Source: CAYWNA01 sp964459305 (lineage in GTDB: Bacteria; Planctomycetota; Planctomycetia; Pirellulales; Pirellulaceae). From it: 21,855 nucleotides of DNA. The translations under genes were made by a program, and so were the position numbers. Under the pieces are notes generated by a model. That model was not told the DNA's origin and did not search any database. It was given only the letters and a program-made list of their open reading frames with translations. The stretch spans positions 1 through 21,855 of the forward strand of contig CAYWNA010000226.1 in assembly GCA_964459305.1 (NCBI GenBank). Reading direction: 5' to 3'. Shown here in pieces: positions 1 through 9,035 of the stretch (the first letter of the stretch is position 1; each line of letters begins with the position of its first letter).

Positions 1-134
1 GACACCACTGTTTCTGCCAAACTGACAAGCATCACACGCCCGTCCTGCCAATCCGACAGACGCCCGTCCCGAACTTCCTCATGCATCGCCCCGAACACCC
101 GCCTCGACAGCAAATATCGGGCCGTGCGGGATTG

Positions 135-162
135 GCCGCGGCCCCGTTTGTGAGGCCGCGGC
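135..162 (-). terminator. GC-rich hairpin downstream of the SHD1/TPR gene
   Basis: Positions 135-143 (GCCGCGGCC) and 154-162 (GGCCGCGGC) form a perfect 9-bp stem around a 10-nt loop. The hairpin starts 38 bp beyond the stop codon of the TPR gene that reads toward it. On the minus strand it is not followed by a clear T-run, so it is either a weak intrinsic terminator or an mRNA 3'-end stabiliser. Nothing else recognisable lies in 1-199. Confidence 0.4.
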
Positions 163-199
163 TTGGAGTCTTCTATGTCGAAGGCGGAACCAAGTTGTG

Positions 200-2545
200 T
201 TAGGTTCCTTCGCCGCCTTCTTTCTCCAGCTTCAGCACGATTTCGAAGTCGGCTTGCGCTTTTCGCAACTCGCCGAGCTTCTTGTAGGCCAACGCGCGGT
301 TGCGGTAGGCCAATCGGTTGCCGGGCTCGATCTCGATGGCCTTCGTAAAGTCCTCGATGGCCTTTGCGAAGTCGCCCATGCGAGCGAAGGTGGTACCGCG
401 GTTGTTGAAGGCCAGGCTGTAGGTCTCGTTCAGCGAAATCGACTTGGTGAAATCGCTGAGCGCCGAGTCCAGCCTTGAGGCTGCCAGATGGGCACATCCG
501 CGGTTGTAGTACAGGTCCGCGTCCGGCTCTTCCTTCTGCCCAAGCAGGTAGTCGTAGTCGCGAACGGCGTAGTCGTACCCACCCGTCATCAAATGGGTAT
601 TGGCTCGGTCGCGGAGGTAGACGAGGTTGTCGGGGTCGCGCTGGAGCAGCTCGTCGTAGGCGACCAAGGCCGAATCGTAATCGTTGTCCTCGATGTACTC
701 CTCAGCGATTTCGACGATCTCTTCCACGTCCTCGTCTTCGAGGATTTCCTCTTCGACGATTTCCTCGACCCATTCGTCGTCCTCATCGTCGAAGTCGTCA
801 CCGTCGTCGCCTCCGTCTCCGCCGACGCCTCGCGCGCCGATGGGGGCGGCAGCAAGGATGTCGCCCTGCCCGCTGGCCGGAGCTCCTGCCGCGGCACTTG
901 CCGGCGCCTGACCGGGATTCTCGGCACCGGCTGCTTTGGCTGCTTCGTAGGCTTCGCGAAGCTTCTCGGCAGCCTTGGCCAACTTCTCAGAGGCGTCCTG
1001 GGCTTTCTCATTGGCTTTTTCGGCTTGCTCCTTGCATGCCTCGCCGGGTTTTGTCGCTGCGGTTTTCATCAGGTTCTTAACCGCCTTCATCGGCTTGGAG
1101 GCTTCCTTTAACAAATCAGCGGCCTCCGGGCAGGCACCGGCGATTTTCTCGGCGACTTCCGTTGCTTCGTCGGCAATGCCACTCTGGTCACCGCCGAGCC
1201 CCTTGCTCTGATCTGCGCTCATGCCCTGGGCCTTGCCGCTCTCGCATGCCTGAGCGATATCGCCTTCGGTCTTGGCGGCTTTCTCACAAGCCTCTGCTGC
1301 GCTCAACAGTTCCTCCGGTGATGCACCGCTGCCGCTGCCGGCACCACCGCGCGGCACCGCGAAGAAGCTCTGCGGACCGGGCGGGAAGGCAGCCGTCGAG
1401 ACTTCCGTGGTGAAACCGTCGCCACTCTCGCCATCGGACGCAACGTACTGGTCGGCCGCGGCGTTAAACAGGCCATCGCCATCCACATCTCGGTAGAAGT
1501 CAACACTGTCAACCGGCAGCTTAGGCGCATTAGGACCGGGTTTCTGGCCGGGTTTTGCCTCGCCGGGCATTCCCCTGGCTAAGGCGCTTGCGTTCGCGAC
1601 CAGTGTAATTGTCTCGCCCTTCATGCACTCCGGCGGATAGACGCCCAGACCCGGCGCCGCCTTGCCGCCGCCACATGCGCCGCAACCTCGACCATCGCAG
1701 TAGGGACATCCGTCTCCGGAACAGGCCTCGCAGTTACAGCCATGGCCGTGGCCACCGTGTGCTCCGTGGTGGCCGTGGCCCCCGTCGTCGTGGTCGCGCA
1801 GGCGATCGTAGAACTCGATGTCCATCTTTGCCATTTGCCGCAACACGGCGGGTCGGCTGACGTCGCCCTTGGTGGCGTTCAGCGGCTGCCAGGGCGCTCT
1901 CTTGAGATTGCCTTTTCGAGCGTGATTCCAGAACTGCTGCCATTGTTCGATCTGTGCGTCCAATTCGGGGACGCTCTGCTTCTTGTCCAACGCCAGCTTG
2001 TACAAGTTCTCGCCGCGATTCTTGTAGGCGGGGGCGTACTGCGGATCCATCTGGATTGCCTGATTGAAGTCGCGCTGGGCGGCCATCAGTTCGTTTTTCT
2101 GGTAGTACGCCTTACCACGTCCATTGAAAGCATCGGCGTCCTGAGGGCTCAGTTCGATTGCCTTGGAGAAATCCTTGATTGCACCGTCATACTCTTTGCT
2201 GTTGGTGCGCATCCTGCCCCGGGCGATGTAGTGGGAAGGGTTGGTCGGGTCCTTTCTGATTTCCTGTGTGAACCGATCCGGCTTGATGCCCGCCGCTGCT
2301 TCTCTTTCGAGTTCTGCTCGAGCGACTTGCTCTTGGACAAACTTCTGGCAGTCTTCGCTCAATGCTCCCAGCGGCATTGCTGCCACCTTGCCGGTGCGAT
2401 TGAACTTCAATTTGACCATGCCGTTTTCCATGCCGAGGTATTTGGCGTCGACCTTTCCTTTTCCAGTGGCGTCGGTCCAGATACGAGCCGATGCACTGGA
2501 CGCCAACAGCCCGACCACGATCAAGCTCAGCGTCAGAACTCTCAT
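200..2545 (-). CDS. Exported SHD1-domain and TPR-repeat protein with a His/Cys-rich cluster
   Basis: Residues 1-20 look like a cleavable signal peptide (hydrophobic core, then ASSASA before RIW), so the protein is probably exported. Residues about 21-75 match the SHD1 pattern often seen after planctomycete signal peptides. A first set of TPRs spans about 103-190 and a second about 610-777, with typical cores such as NNRGTTFARMGDFAKAIEDF. Between them lie a His/Gly stretch (256-269) running into a cluster of seven Cys (270-291), a segment with the acidic run DVDGDG (353-358), a helix-rich Ala/Lys/Glu region (410-545) and a very acidic stretch (577-620). The ATG has a good ribosome binding site (GGGAG, 7 nt upstream). 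It is the last gene of the collinear block. The likely role is an exported scaffold; the His/Cys cluster suggests metal binding. No catalytic domain is visible. Confidence 0.85.
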   Translation of the reverse strand: MRVLTLSLIVVGLLASSASARIWTDATGKGKVDAKYLGMENGMVKLKFNRTGKVAAMPLGALSEDCQKFVQEQVARAELEREAAAGIKPDRFTQEIRKDPTNPSHYIARGRMRTNSKEYDGAIKDFSKAIELSPQDADAFNGRGKAYYQKNELMAAQRDFNQAIQMDPQYAPAYKNRGENLYKLALDKKQSVPELDAQIEQWQQFWNHARKGNLKRAPWQPLNATKGDVSRPAVLRQMAKMDIEFYDRLRDHDDGGHGHHGAHGGHGHGCNCEACSGDGCPYCDGRGCGACGGGKAAPGLGVYPPECMKGETITLVANASALARGMPGEAKPGQKPGPNAPKLPVDSVDFYRDVDGDGLFNAAADQYVASDGESGDGFTTEVSTAAFPPGPQSFFAVPRGGAGSGSGASPEELLSAAEACEKAAKTEGDIAQACESGKAQGMSADQSKGLGGDQSGIADEATEVAEKIAGACPEAADLLKEASKPMKAVKNLMKTAATKPGEACKEQAEKANEKAQDASEKLAKAAEKLREAYEAAKAAGAENPGQAPASAAAGAPASGQGDILAAAPIGARGVGGDGGDDGDDFDDEDDEWVEEIVEEEILEDEDVEEIVEIAEEYIEDNDYDSALVAYDELLQRDPDNLVYLRDRANTHLMTGGYDYAVRDYDYLLGQKEEPDADLYYNRGCAHLAASRLDSALSDFTKSISLNETYSLAFNNRGTTFARMGDFAKAIEDFTKAIEIEPGNRLAYRNRALAYKKLGELRKAQADFEIVLKLEKEGGEGT

Positions 2546-2639
2546 GACTGTTCTCCCATTTACTCGATGTTAGCAAGCCGATGGACCAATGCGCCACCGA
2601 AGCTCGACCAATTGAGACTCGAAGCAGAATGCCTCTCCT

Positions 2640-2658
2640 CTGACATATACCCTGTCAG
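2640..2658. promoter_or_regulatory. Short dyad upstream of the SHD1/TPR gene
   Basis: CTGACA and TGTCAG are perfect 6-bp inverted arms separated by 7 bp, about 95 bp upstream of the TPR start codon in a 156-bp intergenic gap. On the minus strand a TACAAT box lies at 2683-2688, upstream of the dyad in the direction of transcription, without a convincing -35. The dyad could be an operator for a separate promoter of the TPR gene or a small hairpin in the leader. A 6-bp dyad can occur by chance. Confidence 0.25.
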
Positions 2659-2701
2659 CCGATTAAACGCTTGTCACAGTGAATTGTACTCTTTCTTGAC
2701 C

Positions 2702-5011
2702 TTATTTTGCCATGTATTTGCCCCACCCCTTCTTGGATACCCCGCCAGAGGAGCAGAGTACACCCACGATTGAACTGTTGTCAAGGCCAAAAACTAGCCG
2801 ATTCGGACCCACGATAATGCCTGCAGACCGGACGGGAGACTTCACATTCTGTTTCCACACGCACTCTCCATCCGCTCGGACGGCGTGTATGTACCCCGCA
2901 TTGTCGCCGAAATAGACTATTTGATCGTCACCAATGACAGGAGTCGATTCGACCGCGCCCATGGCTTCGTATTCCCAACGGACGGCGTGTGCGTCGCCAT
3001 TGACGCAGACCAGTTTCCCTTGGTCTTTCTTCGTAGCTCGGACGATGCTCAACCCCACGAAGATGTCCCCGTTGGCACCGATGACGGGTGATGCCAACAT
3101 CTGGCCGGGAATGTGGAGTTTCCAAGCCTGTTTCCCGTCCAAATGAAATCCGTACAGATTCTCGTCACGTCCGGCCACTACCAACGTGGCGTCAGGCGCC
3201 AAAGCCGGAGCGGAGTTGATGAACCAATCAGTCTTGCCGCGGCCTCCCAGGTGGTCCCATGTATTCTTGCCGTCGTCATCGCCCAGTTGGATCGCATAGA
3301 CGAAGGCGTCCTCGCAGCCGATGTACAGGGTGCTTCGTGTAACCAGGCCCGTCGAGTCGAATTTCTGGCGCGAGCGGTAATAGGGCTTGTTTTTGAAGTC
3401 ACCTCGGGGCGAGACCTTGTTGATCCCTCCACCATATCCTGATACATACGTGGTATTGTTTTGGTCGACGATCGGCGAAGCCCAACCCAGCGGCTCGCCC
3501 ACCGGAACGGGCTCCCACACGCGACAGCCCTCTTGGTCGACGCAGTGGAGCCATCCGTCGCCCGAATGGACGCGTATCAGGTCGTCGTTGCCCATGACGG
3601 GCGATGCGGGCACGTGGCCACCGACGTCGCATTCCCACATCTTCTCCAAACCGCTGGTCTTCCAGTTCAAACCGATCAGCGTGTTGCCAAAGCAAGCCGC
3701 AAAATTGGTCTTCCCGAAAGCCACGGGACAACTTCGGATCGGCGAAGTAGAAAACACCTGCCCTGGAATCTGCTTGGGGAATTGCCACATAATCTTCCCC
3801 GGCACCTTCTTGTCGGCAGCCGGTTTGGGCTTTGGCGCGGCCGGCGCGGGAGCGGGCTTCTCGGCTGCTGCAGGCTGCTGCGGCTCCGGTGCTGGTTCTG
3901 GTGCTGGTTCTGGTGCTGGCTCCGGTGCTGGCGCAACAGGTTTCGGGGGTTCGGGCTGAGGCGGTGGTGGGACCTCTTCCTCAGCCGGTGGTTCGAACGG
4001 CGGCACCGTCGGAGGCGCGGCCGCGGCTGGTGTAGGCGGAGCAGCCGGCTTTGGCGGAGCAGCGGCGGGCTCGCGCGGGGCGGGCTTCGTGAACTGCGGG
4101 GGTTCCGGTGCGCTAACCGGTGCCGGAGGCACTTCCGCTGGTTCGGGCTTGGTCTCCACCGGCGTCGGCCGGACTGGCTGGGGAGCCGCTGGCGTGACGG
4201 GCGCCGGCGGAGTCGTTTCGGGCACGGTCGGAGCCGTCACGGGTGCGGCTGGCGTCGGCGCCGGTTCTGGTGGTGCCGGCGGAGCAGCCGGAGTAGGTGC
4301 TGGCGGCGCTGGGGCGACGGGTTCGGGCACCGTCGGAGGCGCAGGTGCCGGCTGGACCGGTGCCAGCGCAGGTGGTGATGGCGCAGGCGGTGCCGGCGCG
4401 GGCGGTGATGGCGCCGTCGGCGCAACAGGCTGCGGCGGTGCAGCGGTGCTCGCAATCGGAGCCGCCGGCGCAGCAGGGGTTGGCGACACGGGCGCGGCGG
4501 GTGCAGCCGGTTGGACGGGTGCGGCAGGCTGGATCACCGGGGCGGCGGGTTGAATCGGCGCGGCAGGCTGCGGCGGCTGCATTGGCGCAGGTATGGGCGC
4601 AGCCGGTTGAATCGGCGCTGCCGGCGCGGAAGGTGCCATTGGCTGCACAGGGCTTGCCGGTGCGGTTGGAGCAAAGGGGGCGGCCGGACCAGGAATCGGT
4701 GCTGCGGGCTGGATGGGGGCAGTCGGACCAGGAGTCGGTGCAGCCGGTTGGAAGGGAGCGGGGGCTGGCGAACCAGGGATTGCAGGCGCGCCTTGGATAA
4801 CCGGAGCCGATGGAGGTGTCATGCCGCCAGGTGGCGGGGGCGCGCCGATGGGTGCTCCCGGTTGTCCCGGCGCGACCGCGGGCGGCGCACCGCCCGCAGG
4901 CTTCTCGCGAAACAGTCCGATGCGTCGCTGTCCGCAGGCGTCGCAGCTGAGCGGTGGAGATGGCCGACGTAATTCAGCACCACAGTTCACGCATACAAAA
5001 GTTTTCAGCAT
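2702..5011 (-). CDS. Zinc-ribbon / Pro-Ala linker / PQQ-like beta-propeller fusion protein
   Basis: The N-terminus carries a zinc ribbon with CxxC pairs at C7/C10 and C23/C26 and no signal peptide or membrane segment, so the protein is probably cytoplasmic. Residues about 40-400 are an extreme Pro/Ala-rich linker with repeated QPAAPI and PAPE units. Residues about 402-769 are a repeated-blade beta-propeller of the PQQ/PQQ-like (YncE/BamB-like) type. Recurring blade motifs include PVMGNDDLIRVHSGDGWLHC, YVSGYGGGINKVSPRG, LVVAGRDENLYGFHLDGKQA and IVYFGDNAGYIHAVRADGEC. Propellers of this kind are usually periplasmic and signal-peptide bearing, so a cytoplasmic one behind a zinc ribbon is unusual. 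It probably serves as a protein-interaction platform. The gene lies 110 bp downstream of the GrpE-like gene; its ribosome binding site is weak. No residues for PQQ-dependent catalysis were identified. Confidence 0.85.
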   Translation of the reverse strand: MLKTFVCVNCGAELRRPSPPLSCDACGQRRIGLFREKPAGGAPPAVAPGQPGAPIGAPPPPGGMTPPSAPVIQGAPAIPGSPAPAPFQPAAPTPGPTAPIQPAAPIPGPAAPFAPTAPASPVQPMAPSAPAAPIQPAAPIPAPMQPPQPAAPIQPAAPVIQPAAPVQPAAPAAPVSPTPAAPAAPIASTAAPPQPVAPTAPSPPAPAPPAPSPPALAPVQPAPAPPTVPEPVAPAPPAPTPAAPPAPPEPAPTPAAPVTAPTVPETTPPAPVTPAAPQPVRPTPVETKPEPAEVPPAPVSAPEPPQFTKPAPREPAAAPPKPAAPPTPAAAAPPTVPPFEPPAEEEVPPPPQPEPPKPVAPAPEPAPEPAPEPAPEPQQPAAAEKPAPAPAAPKPKPAADKKVPGKIMWQFPKQIPGQVFSTSPIRSCPVAFGKTNFAACFGNTLIGLNWKTSGLEKMWECDVGGHVPASPVMGNDDLIRVHSGDGWLHCVDQEGCRVWEPVPVGEPLGWASPIVDQNNTTYVSGYGGGINKVSPRGDFKNKPYYRSRQKFDSTGLVTRSTLYIGCEDAFVYAIQLGDDDGKNTWDHLGGRGKTDWFINSAPALAPDATLVVAGRDENLYGFHLDGKQAWKLHIPGQMLASPVIGANGDIFVGLSIVRATKKDQGKLVCVNGDAHAVRWEYEAMGAVESTPVIGDDQIVYFGDNAGYIHAVRADGECVWKQNVKSPVRSAGIIVGPNRLVFGLDNSSIVGVLCSSGGVSKKGWGKYMAK
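3885..3934 (-). repeat. 12-bp tandem repeat encoding the PAPE array
   Basis: Near-identical 12-bp units (ggttctggtgct and one- or two-base variants) are tandemly arranged and encode repeated Ala-Pro-Glu-Pro in the linker of the propeller protein. The period is a multiple of three, so copy-number change would lengthen or shorten the linker without a frameshift. Confidence 0.75.
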
Positions 5012-5121
5012 TGACTCGCGTCCGTTTTGGGTACAGCGAGCAGTTGCCCGCTTCTAACACGACATCAGTGATTCTTCAAAAAACGCATTTTCAGTAGCCG
5101 CGCAACTGCCCTCACCACGCA

Positions 5122-6033
5122 CTACCCGACGGATACGCTGGCCTTCGAGTAGACCTTGCCGTTTTCTCGCAGCACAATCCATCCGAAGACGTCCGACACC
5201 TCGACGCCTCGTTCCTTGGCGTTATGGCGCTGCATGTCGTAACGATCGCCGACTTGAACGATCGCAATCCTGTTGCCGATCTCGATGCTGTCCAGTACCG
5301 CGTGAAGCCACACGATCAACGCATCCCGCAACGTTGCGTCGTCGGTTGGCTTCCATCGATAGAAGGACTCGCCGATGTCTTTCAACATTTTGGGCTTGCG
5401 TTCCAAGGCGGCTGATCGGAAGTCCATCAAATGGCCCATCAGGCCCACGGCATCGTTGTCTCCCGCATGGACGTCGGAAATCAAGGTTCCGCTCAGGTAG
5501 GAAACCGCCGGATCGACGGACAGTTGTTCTCCGAAAACGATCTGACTCCAGTTTCCACCGTCGCCACCGCCACTCACGCGGATCGCGGTGGGTTTGGCGA
5601 CCGGACGCGCTTTTGGAGGCTCAGGGGCCGGAACCGGTTCCGGCGGCGGAGCTTTCACGGGGGCGGGTTCCGGCGGAGCGGTAGGTGGGGTTTCAACTTT
5701 GGGCGCTCGGGCCGGTTCCACCGGCGCGGCTACTGGCGGTTCCGCCGCGGCAGGAGCTTCGGTCTCCGAGCGGGCCGGCTGAGCAACGGGTTGTGCTTTG
5801 GGTGGTTCGTCGACACGTTTCTCGACCGGTGCTGGCGTCTCGCCTCTCACCGGCGCCGCGCCACCCAAATGTTCCGCGAGGGCGTCCAGCGTAACGCGGA
5901 TCGCCTTGAAACCTTCTTCGATTTTCTCCACGTGCGGCCGGATCACATTAACGATCTCGACCACGGAAGGCGCAGAGGCGGGCTGATCTGCTTTGGCCGA
6001 GCTTCCGCCTCTGTCTCCTGGGTTAGCGCTCAT
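5122..6033 (-). CDS. Coiled-coil protein with a GrpE-like C-terminal domain (putative exchange factor or adaptor for SrfB)
   Basis: The protein has three parts. Residues 24-57 form a predicted coiled coil (VVEIVNVIRPHVEKIEEGFK onward). Residues about 65-148 are a Pro/Ala/Glu linker. Residues about 158-303 are a folded C-terminal domain. Its end, a helix followed by VGDRYDMQRHNA, a Val-rich strand, GWIV, GKV and KASVSV, has the same order of elements as the end of GrpE (helix, G-x-x-F-D-P-x-x-H-E-A, strand, G-Y/G-R, R-P-A-x-V-x-V). GrpE is the exchange factor of DnaK, and the gene upstream encodes an actin/Hsp70-fold ATPase, so a dedicated exchange factor for SrfB is plausible. This is inference from pattern and neighbourhood, not an established family match. 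The ATG has a close GAGG ribosome binding site and lies 48 bp after the srfB stop, consistent with co-transcription. Alternatively it could simply be an uncharacterised adaptor. Confidence 0.8.
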   Translation of the reverse strand: MSANPGDRGGSSAKADQPASAPSVVEIVNVIRPHVEKIEEGFKAIRVTLDALAEHLGGAAPVRGETPAPVEKRVDEPPKAQPVAQPARSETEAPAAAEPPVAAPVEPARAPKVETPPTAPPEPAPVKAPPPEPVPAPEPPKARPVAKPTAIRVSGGGDGGNWSQIVFGEQLSVDPAVSYLSGTLISDVHAGDNDAVGLMGHLMDFRSAALERKPKMLKDIGESFYRWKPTDDATLRDALIVWLHAVLDSIEIGNRIAIVQVGDRYDMQRHNAKERGVEVSDVFGWIVLRENGKVYSKASVSVG

Positions 6034-6081
6034 TCATTCCTCATTTCGTTGGACCATCGGGAACACGCAATCGTGAAGCGT

Positions 6082-8925
6082 CTAACGGGCTCCAATCTCG
6101 ATATTGTCCAAACCGCCGGTGTCCAGGAAGTAGCTTTCGTCGGCCAACGTTCGCCAGGTGAAGAACACGTTCTCGTCCAGTACCGCCGGCTCGCCGGCCA
6201 CGGTGCCGGTCACGGAATCCACCTCCAGATGTTCTGCGTTTTCGTCGTCCGCAGGCACACGACGGATACGAACGGTGACTTCCGTCTGACCGATTCGGTC
6301 GGAGGTCTCCATCTTCAACACGTAGATCGGCGTTGCCTGGGCATATTCATCGCCGGTCATCTTTCGACCGATGACCGCACGTAGAGCCGCAGTCGTGAAT
6401 TCCGTCCACTCGTCCTTCGTGCCTTCCTCCTCGATGGGGAAAAACAACACCCGCTCCTCGCGGATCGTGGAGGTCGCTTCGGTCATTACTCCCCAGAAGT
6501 ACGTATTCTCTTTATCTTTGCCCTGCATCGAGAACCGGAACTGGGGCAGCATGCCGTTGCGGGCCATGAACTCGATACCCGCTCCGACCACGACAGCGCT
6601 CTTGGGGTCCACGATCAGACCGGGCTTGTTACCCTTGACGTCCTGGTACGGATACCAGTTGCCGGCGTAGTGGTGGAACATGGGAATGATTCGGGATGCA
6701 GGCAGCGGCAGGTATTTCCGCATCGTTTCTTGGAGGTAGCCCAGTTTTGACGGCTGACCAGCCAGTAGTACGATGTCCGCCCCATATTCCGCGATGCGGG
6801 TGCAAAAATCGAAAAGCAAATCGTCGAACACCTCGTGCACGACGTCTTCAAAACCCAACTTGCTGAACGTGAGTCCCAATTCCTGAGTGAGATCGTAGTA
6901 GCCTGCGCCGCGCAGTTTGTTGCAGACCTGCTCCAACGACTCGAGCACGGCCGGATCGACCAGTTCAGGATCCGTGTGGCTGATCTCGAACGATTCCTCG
7001 TCGCCCTCCTGTTCTTCGACTTCATCCACAGCCGCCTGCAAATAGGTCTCGGCCAGCGGCACGAACATCCGATTGATCCAGTCGATACGTTGCGAACTAA
7101 AGCCCCGGTTCTTTGGTACCCGTGGGCCGAACAACAGTTGCACGTCTTCTTCTTCCAACCCGATCGAGTCGGCGAATTTCGGCACGATCACGCGCTCCAG
7201 CAATCGTTTGACCAATTGGTCGCCGGCGATAGCGACGCCGTCCTGGTGCAGCACTTTGCCTTGAATCGAATCGTCGATGCCCGGCTGAAACAGGTAGCTG
7301 GCGATCATCAAATCGGTCGTGCCGCCACCGATGTCAACACAGGCAATGCGCAGTTCTTTGCGTTTGGTGTCTTCCTCCGGCTCCTCCTGCGCCTGGGCGC
7401 CGCGGCCCGGTCGAGCCGAGGGGCGGCTGGGTCGGGCGGCGCGACGCCGGCCGGCCGGCTTTGCGCCGACGGCACCACCGCCTGGTGCGTCTTCGTCGTC
7501 GCCCCACGGCTTGCCTTTTGAGCTGGTGTGATCGCGGGCAAGCGCCGAGAACCACAACCGGGGATCTTGCCCCAGCATACGTAGTTCCGCCCAGATGTAC
7601 GTCAGGTGAACGGCACTGGCTTCATCGATGCTGAATGTCAGTTGCGGGCTGACACGCTGGTGTTTGCCCAGCGTGCGGGAGAAGATGTTGATCGCTTTCT
7701 GGCACTGTCTGACGAAACGTTCCTTTTCGTCCTGGAACATGCCGCTGGGAAACGTCATGGTCAGACTATGGATCTCGCGAGTGCGAGCCGAATCGTCCGT
7801 GCTCTTCCGGTAGCCGTAGGAATTCACGTACTCGTATGCCTGGCAGAGCATCTCGTAGATGGCTACCGTCATCATGCATCGCGGAGCGTGAACAGGCTTG
7901 GTGGGTACCAGTTGGGCGAACGCATCCTCCGGGGGATCAGCTTTCTCGATCAAGAAGTCGCGGTCGTCCTCGTGGATGAACTTCAAGAGCGGCCCGTGCA
8001 ATTTGGCGGCGAATTCACTTGTCCCGTCGCGGTCATGCGGATCCGCCATGTACCAGAATGCGCCTTCCAGCCAGCTTTCGTCGGCCGCCCAAAGATAGCG
8101 TTTGGGCGAGCTGACGCCGGTGCGGAAGTCGCCTTTGGCGTGCATGATCTGGCTGATATCATCGACTTCGCGACCCAGCCGGGCCATGGACCAGTCGTCG
8201 AACAGCGTCGGCCGGACGTAGGTCTCCCGCTCGCGAGCAACCTGTTTCTTGCCGAACAGGCCTTTCTTCGTTTCTCGATAGAACTCCTTCTTGGCCATTT
8301 CCGGCGGGTCGGGATACGGTGTGTTGGCCCAACGGGTCCTTGAAGAAAACCAGCGTGTATCAGGCACACTGACCTGTTCGCCCTCGTCGTCGTAGTGCGC
8401 CAAGGTGTAACGATTGGCCAGTTCAAACGGTAACATCTCCGCAGTCTGCGACACTTCGCCGGCCATTTCCACCAGCAGCGCGCCGGTGCGGCTGTTGCCA
8501 AAATCGACCACCATGTGGACCGGTTTGGCTTCGCCCGCGGTGGCCGTCGCGGCGCGCAGGCAGAGCTCGATTTCCGCAACACCCTGTAGCGGCTGGCCGC
8601 CGCGATCCAGGATATTCGCCAGCGTCACGTGGAAGTCGCCGGCCAGCGAGGACGGGTCACTGAAGTAGCCCATATCCGGATCGCCCAGGCTGGTGTCAAC
8701 AGCAAGATAGACCTTGCTGACGTGCGACTGGACGAGCTGCCACTGGATGTACGGGTAGATCTCCAGTTCTGCATCCTCTTCGTCTTCGTCATCGTCGACT
8801 TCCGCGTCCGGCTTGCACCGGCATTGCTGCCAGCCGTAGCCGATCTGGGCAGTCGTGTAGCGACGTCCCGATTGAAGCGGTATACAAACGACTTGTACTC
8901 CGGTGTTGGCAAACAGTACGTGCAT
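6082..8925 (-). CDS. srfB: SrfB-like actin/Hsp70-fold ATPase
   Basis: I recognise the SrfB 'virulence factor' family from the N-terminal NTGVQVV segment and the ATPase signature; enterobacterial SrfB proteins are also roughly 1000 residues long. Motifs of the actin/Hsp70/FtsA ATPase superfamily are visible. Phosphate-1 is DFGNSRTGALLVE starting at D141. Phosphate-2 is DIGGGTTD at 531-538. An adenosine-type motif is IVLLAGQPSKL at about 718-728. An acidic run (45-53) and a disordered Pro/Arg-rich insert (about 478-515) break up the fold; the C-terminal 150 residues look beta-rich. No signal peptide or membrane segment is seen, so it is expected in the cytoplasm. It lies 110 bp downstream of the srfC-like gene. 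The ribosome binding site is weak, which suggests translation is tuned or coupled. The family's biochemical role is not settled; filament formation or client remodelling is inference from the fold. Confidence 0.82.
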   Translation of the reverse strand: MHVLFANTGVQVVCIPLQSGRRYTTAQIGYGWQQCRCKPDAEVDDDEDEEDAELEIYPYIQWQLVQSHVSKVYLAVDTSLGDPDMGYFSDPSSLAGDFHVTLANILDRGGQPLQGVAEIELCLRAATATAGEAKPVHMVVDFGNSRTGALLVEMAGEVSQTAEMLPFELANRYTLAHYDDEGEQVSVPDTRWFSSRTRWANTPYPDPPEMAKKEFYRETKKGLFGKKQVARERETYVRPTLFDDWSMARLGREVDDISQIMHAKGDFRTGVSSPKRYLWAADESWLEGAFWYMADPHDRDGTSEFAAKLHGPLLKFIHEDDRDFLIEKADPPEDAFAQLVPTKPVHAPRCMMTVAIYEMLCQAYEYVNSYGYRKSTDDSARTREIHSLTMTFPSGMFQDEKERFVRQCQKAINIFSRTLGKHQRVSPQLTFSIDEASAVHLTYIWAELRMLGQDPRLWFSALARDHTSSKGKPWGDDEDAPGGGAVGAKPAGRRRAARPSRPSARPGRGAQAQEEPEEDTKRKELRIACVDIGGGTTDLMIASYLFQPGIDDSIQGKVLHQDGVAIAGDQLVKRLLERVIVPKFADSIGLEEEDVQLLFGPRVPKNRGFSSQRIDWINRMFVPLAETYLQAAVDEVEEQEGDEESFEISHTDPELVDPAVLESLEQVCNKLRGAGYYDLTQELGLTFSKLGFEDVVHEVFDDLLFDFCTRIAEYGADIVLLAGQPSKLGYLQETMRKYLPLPASRIIPMFHHYAGNWYPYQDVKGNKPGLIVDPKSAVVVGAGIEFMARNGMLPQFRFSMQGKDKENTYFWGVMTEATSTIREERVLFFPIEEEGTKDEWTEFTTAALRAVIGRKMTGDEYAQATPIYVLKMETSDRIGQTEVTVRIRRVPADDENAEHLEVDSVTGTVAGEPAVLDENVFFTWRTLADESYFLDTGGLDNIEIGAR

Positions 8926-9035
8926 GGATGTCTTTCGTTATCCCAAAGTAACCAACGTAACCACTGTCGCTATCTGCTTTTTCCGACTACGTCTAATCAG
9001 CAATCTCTTCCCTGGCTCATTTTCGAAATGCCTTA

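Noticed and set aside
5040..5109. Inverted GCAGTTGC/GCAACTGC pair between the GrpE-like and propeller genes
   Set aside because: The arms are 8 bp and 54 bp apart, which is too weak to call a structure or operator.
5012..9035. Two intergenic gaps of exactly 110 bp (5012-5121 and 8926-9035) considered as a duplicated leader
   Set aside because: Their sequences show no similarity, so the equal length is coincidence.
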